From Candidatus Cloacimonadota bacterium (GTDB lineage: Bacteria > Cloacimonadota > Cloacimonadia > JGIOTU-2), in the NCBI GenBank assembly GCA_014384665.1, contig JACNFI010000279.1, positions 1 to 16,233 of the forward strand: a DNA stretch of 16,233 nt. Reading direction: 5' to 3'. The notes beneath the pieces were generated by a model. That model saw only the letters and a program-made list of their open reading frames with translations. It had not been told where the DNA came from and did no database searches. Within the stretch, counting starts at the first letter, position 1. The number at the start of each line of letters is the position of its first letter. The position numbers and the translations under genes were made by a program. Positions 1 to 7,373 of this stretch are shown piece after piece.

Positions 1-105
1 TTTCACGGGAATGACACTTTTCTTGGCGAAGCAAGCCGTAGCCAGAAATGAAGTGAAATTACTCATTTTGCAGATCTCATAAAAAACAGAATGAAAGGAG
101 AAAAA

Positions 106-1080
106 ATGGGCTTCAATTTAAAAGGAAGGAGTTTTCTGTCATTGATGGACTTTACCCCAGAGGAGATTAATTTTTTTTTGACCCTATCCAGCACACTCAA
201 AAAAAACAAATATTCTGGTATTAAAACTAAAAATCTGGAAGATAAAAACATTGCACTCATATTTGAAAAGCCCTCAACAAGAACACATTGCGCCTTTGCT
301 GTCGCTGCAGCAGATGAGGGTGCTAACACAGAATATTTGGCCGGTTCTGACCTGCACCTTGGGGCAGATGAAACTGTGAAAGATACAGCAAGAGTTCTGG
401 GAAGGATGTTTGATGGGATTGAATTCCGCGGATTCAAGCATAATACCTGCGAACAACTTGCGAAATACTCAGGCGTACCAGTGTGGAATGGTCTAACCGA
501 TAAGTTTCATCCCACACAAATCCTTGCAGATTTTCTCACGATTATAGAGTATAAAGGCTATTTGCGAGGAATAAAATTTGCATATTGTGGTGATGGGCGG
601 AGCAATATGGCGAATTCTCTAATGTTAGGTGCTACCAAGATGGGTATGGACTTCCGAATCAGCACTCATAAGTCCTTATTTCCGGATACGGAACTGGTAG
701 AGCAAGCTCATCAATATTGTAAACTAAGCGGTGCAGCATTGACTCTTACTACCAACCCAGTTGAAGCCGTTGGCGGTGCTGATGTAATTTACACTGATGT
801 GTGGGTATCTATGGGTGAAGAGGATAAAATAAAAAAGCGCATCAAACTGCTTCATCCCTATCAGGTAAATCAATCCCTGATTGATAAGGCGGTAAATCCT
901 GATGTGATTTTTATGCATTGCCTTCCATGTAATCATACTAACGAGACACGCATTACAAAACAGTATTCGGATATTTGTGAAGTGACAGATGAGGTGTTTG
1001 AAGGCAAACACTCTGTAGTTTTTGATGAAGCTGAAAACAGATTGCACACTATCAAAGCAGTTATGGTTGCAACTTTGTAA
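106..1080 (+). CDS. argF: Ornithine carbamoyltransferase (OTC)
   Basis: This enzyme transfers the carbamoyl group of carbamoyl phosphate to ornithine, giving citrulline, in the cytoplasm (arginine synthesis, or the catabolic arginine deiminase route run in reverse). The family signatures are visible: STRTHCAF at residues 57-64 (carbamoyl-phosphate loop), the DLHLGADE loop near 83-90, HPTQ at 135-138, D231 in TDVW, the ornithine-binding SMG at 235-237, and HCLP at 271-274. The length of 324 residues is normal. I chose ATG 106 because GGAG at 97-100 lies 5 bases before it; ATG 91 in the same frame lacks such a site and would swallow the Shine-Dalgarno sequence. Two oddities: the usual STRTR is STRTH, and the loop after HCLP (CNHTNETR) is unlike the common form. 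No other arginine gene is present, so anabolic argF versus catabolic arcB cannot be settled. Confidence 0.93.
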   Translation: MGFNLKGRSFLSLMDFTPEEINFFLTLSSTLKKNKYSGIKTKNLEDKNIALIFEKPSTRTHCAFAVAAADEGANTEYLAGSDLHLGADETVKDTARVLGRMFDGIEFRGFKHNTCEQLAKYSGVPVWNGLTDKFHPTQILADFLTIIEYKGYLRGIKFAYCGDGRSNMANSLMLGATKMGMDFRISTHKSLFPDTELVEQAHQYCKLSGAALTLTTNPVEAVGGADVIYTDVWVSMGEEDKIKKRIKLLHPYQVNQSLIDKAVNPDVIFMHCLPCNHTNETRITKQYSDICEVTDEVFEGKHSVVFDEAENRLHTIKAVMVATL

Positions 1081-1118
1081 TACTGATTACAAAAATCTGA
1101 CTTGAATCAGAATTTTTT
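1078..1118 (+). terminator. Probable intrinsic terminator after the OTC gene
   Basis: CTGATT at 1083-1088 pairs with AATCAG at 1105-1110. The outer bases, reaching into the stop codon, pair again after one mismatch, and a run of six T (1113-1118) follows. A smaller alternative stem (TCTGA 1096-1100 with TCAGA 1107-1111) uses the same region. The stem is short and AT-rich, so the call is moderate. Confidence 0.5.
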
Positions 1119-1247
1119 GTTATCTCCACATTCGCCAGGACAGATTCTTTGCCCCACACCAATACTGAGTTGAAATGAATTATAGGTCTAAAATTTATAT
1201 GTGGATTGTGGTCAAATTTCTTTCAACAAAAGGCAAGATAATGAGAA

Positions 1248-1282
1248 AAATATAGGTATGTAATATCCTATATTTCTTGACA
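1248..1282 (+). promoter_or_regulatory. 28-base dyad abutting a TTGACA box upstream of the surface protein gene
   Basis: AAATATAGG (1248-1256) and CCTATATTT (1267-1275) form a perfect 9-base inverted repeat with a 10-base centre. TTGACA, a consensus -35 hexamer, follows one base later (1277-1282). An exact TATAAT at 1287-1292 is too close to that box to be its partner, and at the proper distance there is only AT-rich sequence. The layout resembles an operator beside a promoter, but it lies about 280 bases before the GTG start. Confidence 0.3.
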
Positions 1283-1419
1283 TAATTATAATAAATTAAA
1301 ATTTTATATAAAAAACAATATGGAATGCTAAAAGTGAAATTGAATAAAACCCAAAATTTCTATTATGAACTTAATTCTGGTTGAAATTAATCCTCGTATA
1401 TTAAAGTAAGGAACAAATT

Positions 1420-1508
1420 ATGTTATTTTCTAAAATAGGAATCCTGGTATGAAAATTAAAAGAGAAACTATCAAATCTCTCAATAATTATACCAGAAATA
1501 CTTTATGA
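1420..1508 (+). other. Two overlapping tiny reading frames in the leader of the surface protein gene
   Basis: AAGGA at 1408-1412 is well spaced (7 bases) before ATG 1420, which opens a 10-codon frame (MLFSKIGILV) ending with TGA at 1450-1452. That stop overlaps ATG 1449 of a second, 19-codon frame (to 1508). Both lie in the otherwise gene-free 1081-1558 spacer and overlap the stem-loop at 1444-1495. They may be a leader peptide pair or chance; nothing else supports translation. Confidence 0.22.
1444..1495 (+). promoter_or_regulatory. Long structured stem-loop in the 5' leader of the surface protein gene
   Basis: Three nested helices stack in order: CTGGTAT (1444-1450) with ATACCAG (1489-1495), AATTA (1454-1458) with TAATT (1484-1488), and AGAGA (1461-1465) with TCTCT (1476-1480), leaving a 10-base loop. 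That is 17 pairs, separated only by small internal loops. It ends 63 bases before the GTG start and has no T-run after it, so it looks like a leader RNA structure rather than a terminator. No known riboswitch class is recognised. Confidence 0.4.
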
Positions 1509-1558
1509 TTATGTGAATATAACTCATAAAAATAAATACTTTTTCAAGGAGAAAAAAG

Positions 1559-4144
1559 GTGAAAAAGAACATTTTTATATCTGGGATAATTATTAGCTTT
1601 TTTATTTCTTCGTTAGTATCTGCAGAAAATACTTTTATAGTAGAATCAGATAGAGATTTAATTGTTAACTTTGAAAAGTCACGGGAGCATTTTACTCCTG
1701 TATGGTCTGGTAACCCCTACCAACCTATGAACATTTTCATAAGCAGTGCAACAATTGATGGTATAAATATGGTTGCAGGAGATGAAATCGCTGTCTTTGA
1801 TGTTGATAATAGTAATGAAATATGTGTTGGTTCTGTAGTTCTTGAAGCTGAAATCCCACCTACAATAGATGTAATTGCATCTACAGATGATCCTGATACT
1901 CCTGATATGGATGGATTTATTGATGGTCATACAATTATCTATAGACTATGGGATGATAGTGAAGAAACTGAAATAATATATGTTACACCATCATATCATC
2001 CTGACTATGATGAAGTATTTACATCTTTTGGAACTGCTTTGGTAGATTTAGAAGGATTAACACAACCTCCAGAACCTTCAGCAATATTGCCTGATATAAT
2101 AGTAGACCCTGGAGAATCTTTCTCAGTCCCCTTAACAGTTAATGACTTAGTTGAATTGGAAGGTATGGATATAGTCATAACCTTTGAGGAAGATGTAATA
2201 GATGCCACAGGAGCCACATTATCTGGTGGTGTATTAGAGGGTTGGAATTATGGATTCCAGGTAAACACGACTGTAGATGGACAGATTACACTTGTATTTT
2301 ATGCACAAGTGGATTTATTCTCCGGCAGTGGAGTTGTAGCCTATTTAGAATTTGATGCTGTTTGTAGTGCTGGTGATTCTACACCTTTAACATTTACTCA
2401 ATTTGATGTAAATGAGGTTAGTTATTTGGATAATGTGACAAATGGAAGTGTAACTTGTGAAGGAGTTCCCCAATATACAATTACAACAACACCTAATCCT
2501 CCTGAGGGTGGTTCTACAACCGGTGATGGAATATATGAAGAGGGAACAGAATGTACTGTTATAGCAACACCAAATACAGGATGGAACTTTATCAATTGGA
2601 CTGAAGATGGAGTAGAAGTTTCAACAGATGAAGAATATACTTTCATTGTAGAATCAGATAGAGACTTGGTTGCTAACTTTTTAGAAATGATACCACCAAC
2701 AGCATCTTTCACAGCAGAACCAACAGAAGGTTATGCTCCATTAGAAGTAACATTTACAAACACATCAGACCTTGGCACAGGTGATTTGATATCTTACTTG
2801 TGGGAGTTTGGAGATGGAGATACATCATCTGAGGAGAATCCAATACATGAGTATATTGATGCAGATATTTATGAAGTAACATTAACAGTAACAACTACTC
2901 ATGGAAATGATACTTCACCTCCTACAACTATAACTGTATATGAAACAATTCCCCCGACAGCATCTTTCACAGCAGAACCAACTGAAGGTTATGCACCATT
3001 AGAGGTAACATTTACAAACACATCAGACCTTGGAACAGGTGATTTGATATCTTACTTATGGGAGTTTGGAGATGGAGATACATCATCTGAGGAGAATCCA
3101 ATACATGAGTATATTGATGCAGATATTTATGAAGTAACCTTAACAGTAACAACTACTCATGGAAATGATACTTCACTTCCGACGACGATTACAGTATATG
3201 AAACAATTCCACCAACAGCATCTTTCACATCTGACCCAACTGAAGGTTATGCTCCATTAGAAGTAACATTTACAAACACATCAGATCCTGGAACTGGTTC
3301 AGCTATAACCTATTTATGGAATTTTGGAGATGGAGATATATCATTTGAGGAAAATCCAATCCACGAGTATACCGACGCAGGTGTTTATGAAGTAACCTTA
3401 ACAGTGACAACTACCCATGGAACTGACACCTCGCCTCCAACTATGATCTCGGTATATTTACAACCTTCAGCGATGTTACCTGATACAACAGTAGATTATG
3501 AAGAATCCTTCTCAATTCCATTAATAGTTAATAATTTAGTCAATTTAGAGGGTATGGATATAATCATAATATTTGAGCAAAATGTAATAGATGCTACAGG
3601 AGCAACTTTAGAAGGTGGGATATTAGAAGATGAAAATTATGCTCTAGTTGTAAATCCAGATGTAGATGGACAGATTACACTTGTATTTTATGCAGAAATG
3701 AATTTATTCTCAGGTAGTGGAGTTGTAGCCTATCTTGAATTTGATGCTGTGGGTAGTCCTGGTGATTCTACACCTTTAACATTTACTCAATTTGATGTAG
3801 ATGAAGTTAGTTATCTGGAAAATGTAACGAATGGAAGTGTAAGTCTTGAAGGTATAGGAATAGATGATGATTATATTCCCACTGACTTCGCATTAGACCA
3901 GAACTACCCTAATCCATTTAGCAGAATAACATCTATTAAATATTCCTTACCTAAACCCAGTAATGTAAAAATCCAGATTTACAATGTAAAAGGTCAATTA
4001 GTTGAGATTTTAGTTAATGACGACAAAGAAGTTGGTGTTCATTTTGTTAATTGGAATGCTAATGATGTTAGCCCGGGCGTATATTTCTACATATTTGAGA
4101 TAAAAGATAAGAAGTTTTTAAGGAAGATGATAGTGTTAAAGTAG
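1559..4144 (+). CDS. Secreted modular surface protein: cohesin-like, InlB B-repeat-like, three PKD domains, T9SS type A C-terminus
   Basis: The start is GTG, chosen because AAGGAG (1546-1551) lies 7 bases upstream. Residues 1-22 are a signal peptide. The order of modules in this 861-residue protein is: a stub resembling the end of an InlB-type B-repeat (24-38); a secreted N-terminal domain rich in acidic and aromatic residues (41-167); a cohesin-like beta domain (173-302); one InlB B-repeat-like domain (305-375); three PKD domains with WEFGDG or WNFGDG cores (378-463, 464-549, 550-634); a second cohesin-like domain (636-765); and a T9SS type A sorting domain with NYPNPFS near 782 and a FlgD-like Ig fold to the end. 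Known for these families: PKD and cohesin folds serve as surface spacers or protein-binding modules, and the C-terminal domain directs export through T9SS and attachment to the outer surface. An adhesin or scaffold role is inference; there is no catalytic domain. Confidence 0.9.
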   Translation: MKKNIFISGIIISFFISSLVSAENTFIVESDRDLIVNFEKSREHFTPVWSGNPYQPMNIFISSATIDGINMVAGDEIAVFDVDNSNEICVGSVVLEAEIPPTIDVIASTDDPDTPDMDGFIDGHTIIYRLWDDSEETEIIYVTPSYHPDYDEVFTSFGTALVDLEGLTQPPEPSAILPDIIVDPGESFSVPLTVNDLVELEGMDIVITFEEDVIDATGATLSGGVLEGWNYGFQVNTTVDGQITLVFYAQVDLFSGSGVVAYLEFDAVCSAGDSTPLTFTQFDVNEVSYLDNVTNGSVTCEGVPQYTITTTPNPPEGGSTTGDGIYEEGTECTVIATPNTGWNFINWTEDGVEVSTDEEYTFIVESDRDLVANFLEMIPPTASFTAEPTEGYAPLEVTFTNTSDLGTGDLISYLWEFGDGDTSSEENPIHEYIDADIYEVTLTVTTTHGNDTSPPTTITVYETIPPTASFTAEPTEGYAPLEVTFTNTSDLGTGDLISYLWEFGDGDTSSEENPIHEYIDADIYEVTLTVTTTHGNDTSLPTTITVYETIPPTASFTSDPTEGYAPLEVTFTNTSDPGTGSAITYLWNFGDGDISFEENPIHEYTDAGVYEVTLTVTTTHGTDTSPPTMISVYLQPSAMLPDTTVDYEESFSIPLIVNNLVNLEGMDIIIIFEQNVIDATGATLEGGILEDENYALVVNPDVDGQITLVFYAEMNLFSGSGVVAYLEFDAVGSPGDSTPLTFTQFDVDEVSYLENVTNGSVSLEGIGIDDDYIPTDFALDQNYPNPFSRITSIKYSLPKPSNVKIQIYNVKGQLVEILVNDDKEVGVHFVNWNANDVSPGVYFYIFEIKDKKFLRKMIVLK
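1631..1671 (+). repeat. B-repeat stub duplicated from 2639-2679
   Basis: The 41 bases after the signal-peptide codons match 2639-2679 with about 6 differences. The encoded TFIVESDRDLIVNF corresponds to the end of the complete B-repeat domain further on (TFIVESDRDLVANF). The upstream part of that domain is absent here, so this looks like what remains after an in-frame deletion or module shuffling. Confidence 0.75.
2690..3463 (+). repeat. Three 258-base tandem repeats encoding PKD domains
   Basis: The units start at 2690, 2948 and 3206, each 86 codons long and beginning with the codons for IPPTASFT. The first two are almost identical at DNA level over long stretches, while the third has diverged (for example GSAITYLWNFGDGDISFE). 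This points to a recent duplication or gene conversion of unit 1/2. Copy number may vary between strains or be miscounted in short-read assemblies. Confidence 0.9.
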
Positions 4145-4239
4145 GGACGAAGCTGGGATTGAATAGAAGTTTGGTTTACTCTGTGAAACATTAAAATATT
4201 TTATATATTGAGTACAAATCCTTAAATCTAATTTATCAC

Positions 4240-4283
4240 ATATAATAATCCCGTCATAGAGTTTTATGACGGGATTATTATAT
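4240..4283. terminator. Bidirectional terminator between the surface protein gene and the tRNA operon
   Basis: A perfect 19-base-pair stem (4240-4258 with 4265-4283, GC core TCCCGTCAT) closes a 6-base loop. It lies between the end of the plus-strand gene and the 3' end of the minus-strand tRNA-Leu, and can end transcription from both sides. The flanks are AT-rich without a clean T-run. Confidence 0.7.
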
Positions 4284-4287
4284 TATA

Positions 4288-4372
4288 TACCAGAGGCCGG
4301 ACTCGAACCGGCACGCCCAAAAAGGACATCGGATTTTAAGTCCGATGCGTCTACCAATTCCGCCACTCCGGC
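4288..4372 (-). tRNA. tRNA-Leu (anticodon TAA)
   Basis: Read on the minus strand, acceptor GCCGGAG (4372-4366) pairs with CTCTGGT, followed by discriminator A at 4288. The anticodon stem TCGGA/TCCGA holds loop CTTAAAA, giving TAA. A long variable arm (GTCCTTTTTGGGC), typical of class II tRNAs, and a standard T-arm (GGTTCGAGTCC) are present. Unlike the other tRNAs here, no CCA is encoded. It is the last gene of a Gly-Cys-Leu operon. Confidence 0.95.
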
Positions 4373-4388
4373 AATATTATAAATCTGG

Positions 4389-4459
4389 AGGCGGCACCCG
4401 GATTTGAACCGGGGATAAGGATTTTGCAGACCCCTGCCTTACCACTTGGCGATGCCGCC
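4389..4459 (-). tRNA. tRNA-Cys (anticodon GCA)
   Basis: Acceptor GGCGGCA (4459-4453) pairs with TGCCGCC, followed by discriminator T at 4389 as expected for Cys. The anticodon loop CTGCAAA gives GCA. CCA is encoded at 4388-4386. It is the middle gene of the tRNA operon. Confidence 0.95.
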
Positions 4460-4468
4460 TGAAAATGG

Positions 4469-4540
4469 AGCGGGAAACGGGACTCGAACCCGCGACAGCT
4501 ACCTTGGCAAGGTAGAGCTCTACCACTGAGCTATTCCCGC
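4469..4540 (-). tRNA. tRNA-Gly (anticodon GCC)
   Basis: Acceptor GCGGGAA (4540-4534) pairs with TTCCCGC, discriminator T at 4469, CCA encoded at 4468-4466. The anticodon arm CTACC-TTGCCAA-GGTAG gives GCC. It is the first gene of the operon; Gly-Cys-Leu(TAA) is the same order as E. coli glyW-cysT-leuZ. Confidence 0.96.
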
Positions 4541-4558
4541 ATCTATATATCGGAGTTA

Positions 4559-4586
4559 AATTTACTGATTATTAAGTTAATGTCAA
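4559..4586 (-). promoter_or_regulatory. Promoter of the Gly-Cys-Leu tRNA operon
   Basis: On the minus strand TTGACA (4586-4581) is followed after 16 bases by TAAATT (4564-4559), a 4 of 6 match to TATAAT. The expected transcription start lies near 4551, about 10 bases before the first base of tRNA-Gly. A consensus -35 suggests that a sigma-70-like factor is used. Confidence 0.6.
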
Positions 4587-4699
4587 GTATTTCACCTACA
4601 TTCCGAGTAAATATTTAAGCTGAAAATATTTCAAATTATACCTTTGCATTTAATAAAGTTATCTAACGGGGTTAATTAGCGGTTGGCAGAATTTCTTGC

Positions 4700-4743
4700 A
4701 AAAAAACTCCGCCTAAGGCGAATCTGTCCCCGCGTCCGCGGGG
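4700..4743 (-). terminator. Double hairpin with T-run downstream of the Asp-box protein gene
   Basis: On the minus strand a GC-rich hairpin CCCCGCG/CGCGGGG (4743-4737 with 4734-4728) is followed by CGCC-TTA-GGCG (4720-4710) and then seven T (4706-4700). It lies 84-127 bases after the stop at 4827 and separates that gene from the tRNA promoter. The first hairpin resembles a dispersed palindromic (REP-like) unit. The rest of the 4541-4826 spacer shows no gene. Confidence 0.5.
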
Positions 4744-4826
4744 ATGGCATGAAAAGACTTTATTTATAATACTATAAATAGTTATTTTGAATATTGAGCC
4801 TATTATGCAATATTTTTGGAGAGAAT

Positions 4827-6842
4827 TTATTCTAATTTAACCAACTTTTTTACGATATTATATTTATCAGATTCTGCTCTTATTAAATAGACACCATTAC
4901 TTACAACATTACCATTGTCATCTTTCCCATCCCAGTTAATTGACGATTGACTACTTAACATTGACAATTGTTTGATAAGTTCACCTTTGATATTATAAAT
5001 ATTTATTCGCATTTCCTTGTGTTTATCAGTGACTAAATTAAAAGAGATGGTTGTTGAAGTGCTAAATGGATTGGGATAATTATAAAGTCTTATTTTCGTT
5101 GAAGGCATTTCCTGTTCATCATCTATAGCCTCAATATCTTCAAAATTTATTTTGAAACTACAATATGTAATCTGTCCACCATCATCTGGCGGTTGATTTT
5201 GTATGACAGTAGAACCAAAAGTATTATCATCAAAATAGTACATATAGACCTGACCCCAGCCATCTCCTAAATCCACAATCTGGTCACAAATGTATGGATA
5301 AACAGTAATTTGATCGTAAAACTGGGTTGGATTTCCATATTCATCGAAAATATCAGTAAGTTCTATTGGTTCTGACCAGTGCTCCCCGTTATCATTGGAT
5401 GCTGATACATAAATAATTGGATGTTCCAGATACTCCTGATACTCCGGGTCTCCATCCTGTGCCAATTGTACATAGGTTCCATCTGCCCAAACCTGTATCA
5501 TCCAGTTATTCTGTATGTTGACTGCTTGTTTCTGTGTATTTTCATGGAATAATTCATTCTCATATAAACTCCAACCCACAACTGTAACAAGTACAGTATC
5601 AATTGGCAAACCGGAAAATGGGTCATACTCAATATACCAGGGAACACTATGACCTGATAATGGGTCTATGCCCGGCATTTTGGGTACTTCATTAAAAGTG
5701 AAATTACTTCCATCCCACACAACCTCTGCTTGAGGTAAAAAATGTGAGAAATAGTAACTACCTGTTGAATCTGTAAAACCATATTCCTGTAAATAAGTCA
5801 AATGCAAATTCTGTTCTGAATCAAAAAGAGCAGTGTTATGCCAACCAATAACACTTGCATAAAGAGTATCAATTAATTCACCATTATGAGTAAAGCCAGG
5901 AATATTCTCCACTTGATATATATAATCTGTTGGTCCATCTGAATGGAGATTTGCGTAATCCCATGTTTCACCATAATCAAAAGATTCCCAGACAAACACA
6001 CCTTCTTCAACAGGCATATTGCCAAGGTCACCAGAAAGCCATGCTGCATATCCAATAAATGCAACTTTGCCCGGACTGCTGTAATCTGTGGCAAAGGACT
6101 GAAAAACACGAATATCATAATCGTTCCAATCTGTAAATACAAAAACTTCACTCCAATTATTAATATCAAGCAGTTCATACATATTTACATTCGCATCTTC
6201 ATCTATATCAATATACATTATTCTTACTTCTTGACATAAAGAAAGAGAAGATGATAAAAGAAACACTCTCACTTTACCTTCAATTGGAGACGGTCCAATA
6301 TAAAGGTATGGCCAAAGATATCCACCTCCAATAATAAGTGGAGGAGGTGGGAAGGGATTCCATATAAAATCCTCATAATAAAGAACAATCCCATTGTCTG
6401 AATGATGGGTATAGATGACATTACCAGAAGCTGAGTGTATAACAATAGTGCAAAATCCCCCTTCTCCCCAAGAGTGAGGTCCATCAATAGTTCCGTCCTC
6501 ATATATGTAAACCCAATATATTTCTCGTGCACTCGTTGATGTGGGGCGTGCTTGAAAAATAAGGAATATATCATTTCCATCTACAGTTCGTAAGCGAAGT
6601 GGATAACTGTTATATCCTCCTGGCATATAATCATAGTAACTTGTCATCAGTTCAGTCGGGTATGTAATGAATTCCCAATCTGGGGTTTGTCGGTTGTCTC
6701 TTATATTATCTTTTTGTATGTGAGTATAGTAGTTTGAAATATCTATCGGCTTTGATAATTTCATTCCATTAATGCTTTGCAGCTCGGCATTCAAATATGA
6801 AAAAAGTAACAAACCTACTAAAATCAATATTATTCTTTTCAT
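4827..6842 (-). CDS. Secreted Asp-box (BNR-like) protein with T9SS type A sorting domain
   Basis: The protein has 671 residues with a signal peptide at 1-19 (MKRIILILVGLLLFSYLNA). GGGAGG at 6853-6848, 5 bases before ATG 6842, supports the start. Two Asp-box motifs of the sialidase/BNR beta-propeller type are visible, SFDYGETW (287-294) and SNDNGEHW (482-489), and the body is rich in Trp, Tyr, Asp and Gly like secreted propellers. Residues from about 585 form the type A sorting domain (YNYPNPFSTSTTISF, then a FlgD-like segment with GNVVSNGVYL near 645). From family knowledge it should be exported through T9SS and cell-attached or released. Asp-boxes alone do not prove glycosidase activity, and I see no sialidase active-site set, so the function is unknown. 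Confidence 0.88.
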   Translation of the reverse strand: MKRIILILVGLLLFSYLNAELQSINGMKLSKPIDISNYYTHIQKDNIRDNRQTPDWEFITYPTELMTSYYDYMPGGYNSYPLRLRTVDGNDIFLIFQARPTSTSAREIYWVYIYEDGTIDGPHSWGEGGFCTIVIHSASGNVIYTHHSDNGIVLYYEDFIWNPFPPPPLIIGGGYLWPYLYIGPSPIEGKVRVFLLSSSLSLCQEVRIMYIDIDEDANVNMYELLDINNWSEVFVFTDWNDYDIRVFQSFATDYSSPGKVAFIGYAAWLSGDLGNMPVEEGVFVWESFDYGETWDYANLHSDGPTDYIYQVENIPGFTHNGELIDTLYASVIGWHNTALFDSEQNLHLTYLQEYGFTDSTGSYYFSHFLPQAEVVWDGSNFTFNEVPKMPGIDPLSGHSVPWYIEYDPFSGLPIDTVLVTVVGWSLYENELFHENTQKQAVNIQNNWMIQVWADGTYVQLAQDGDPEYQEYLEHPIIYVSASNDNGEHWSEPIELTDIFDEYGNPTQFYDQITVYPYICDQIVDLGDGWGQVYMYYFDDNTFGSTVIQNQPPDDGGQITYCSFKINFEDIEAIDDEQEMPSTKIRLYNYPNPFSTSTTISFNLVTDKHKEMRINIYNIKGELIKQLSMLSSQSSINWDGKDDNGNVVSNGVYLIRAESDKYNIVKKLVKLE

Positions 6843-6985
6843 TATATCCTCCCTTAAGATAGTAATAAAAAATCATACATTCTAAATTTGTAACAACCGG
6901 GATAACAACTGGTAAAAGAAATTTCACACTGTATCATAATTCTATTCTTCAAATGTAAAAAAATATTTACAATGAAAAATATTGG

Positions 6986-7057
6986 GGTGGATGATGGGAT
7001 TTGAACCCACAACAGCCGGAACCACAATCCGGTGCTCTACCATTGAACTACATCCAC
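6986..7057 (-). tRNA. tRNA-His (anticodon GTG)
   Basis: Acceptor GTGGATG (7057-7051) pairs with CATCCAC, and discriminator C at 6986 faces an encoded extra G at position -1 (7058), the hallmark of bacterial tRNA-His. The anticodon arm CCGGA-TTGTGGT-TCCGG gives GTG. CCA is encoded at 6985-6983. Confidence 0.96.
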
Positions 7058-7069
7058 CACTAGAAAGTT

Positions 7070-7141
7070 CGGAATGCGAAGTGCGGAATTCAGAATGAGA
7101 AATTTACATTCCGAAATCCGAATTTCTAAATCCGAAATAAG
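7070..7141. repeat. Opposed heptanucleotide arrays between tRNA-His and tRNA-Pro
   Basis: From 7070 the sequence reads in sevens: CGGAATG, CGAAGTG, CGGAATT, CAGAATG, AGAAATT. From 7107 it continues in sevens of the opposite sense: CATTCCG, AAATCCG, AATTTCT, AAATCCG. TTCGGAATG (7068-7076) is a perfect inverted match to CATTCCGAA (7107-7115). A transcript running from tRNA-Pro to tRNA-His could fold this into an imperfect hairpin between the two tRNAs. Confidence 0.75.
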
Positions 7142-7148
7142 AACTTGG

Positions 7149-7223
7149 TCGGGGTGCCGAGATTCGAACTCGGGACCTTTTGAACCCCATTCAAACGCGC
7201 TATCCGGACTGCGCTACACCCCG
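7149..7223 (-). tRNA. tRNA-Pro (anticodon GGG)
   Basis: Acceptor CGGGGTG (7223-7217) pairs with CACCCCG, discriminator A at 7149, CCA encoded at 7148-7146. The anticodon arm TTTGA-ATGGGGT-TCAAA gives GGG followed by G37, as in tRNA-Pro. It is probably cotranscribed with tRNA-His downstream. Confidence 0.94.
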
Positions 7224-7281
<58 letters not shown>

Positions 7282-7373
7282 AACAAATTTCAAATTTCAA
7301 TTTTTTTGCAATTATCCCAGCATTTGAAAAATTATCTGTCAAGTTTTGCTGCTAAATAATTCGGAACAATAAA

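Noticed and set aside
1..90. Gene or RNA at the left edge
   Set aside because: The bases before the OTC gene show only a weak TGGC/GCCA stem near 24-44 and no ribosome binding site, tRNA or coding signal; the sequence is too short to judge.
326..372. Non-OTC carbamoyltransferase suggested by the loop LHLGADE in place of QIGHKE
   Set aside because: The DLxLG form of this loop is normal in many bacterial and animal OTCs, and the SMG ornithine motif is intact.
2690..3463. CRISPR or other spacer-type array
   Set aside because: The repeats are 258-base in-frame units encoding PKD domains. None of the short intergenic arrays has repeat-spacer alternation or cas genes.
4827..6842. Sialidase or other glycosidase assignment
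   Set aside because: Only two Asp-boxes are visible and no catalytic set (Arg triad, Tyr/Glu pair) could be identified, so only a structural description is given.
7311..7342. Promoter for tRNA-Pro/tRNA-His (TTGACA 7342-7337, GATAAT 7316-7311 on the minus strand)
   Set aside because: The spacing between the two hexamers is 20 bases, too long for a standard pair. The hexamer at 17 bases (TGGGAT) is poor. It remains possible but not supportable.
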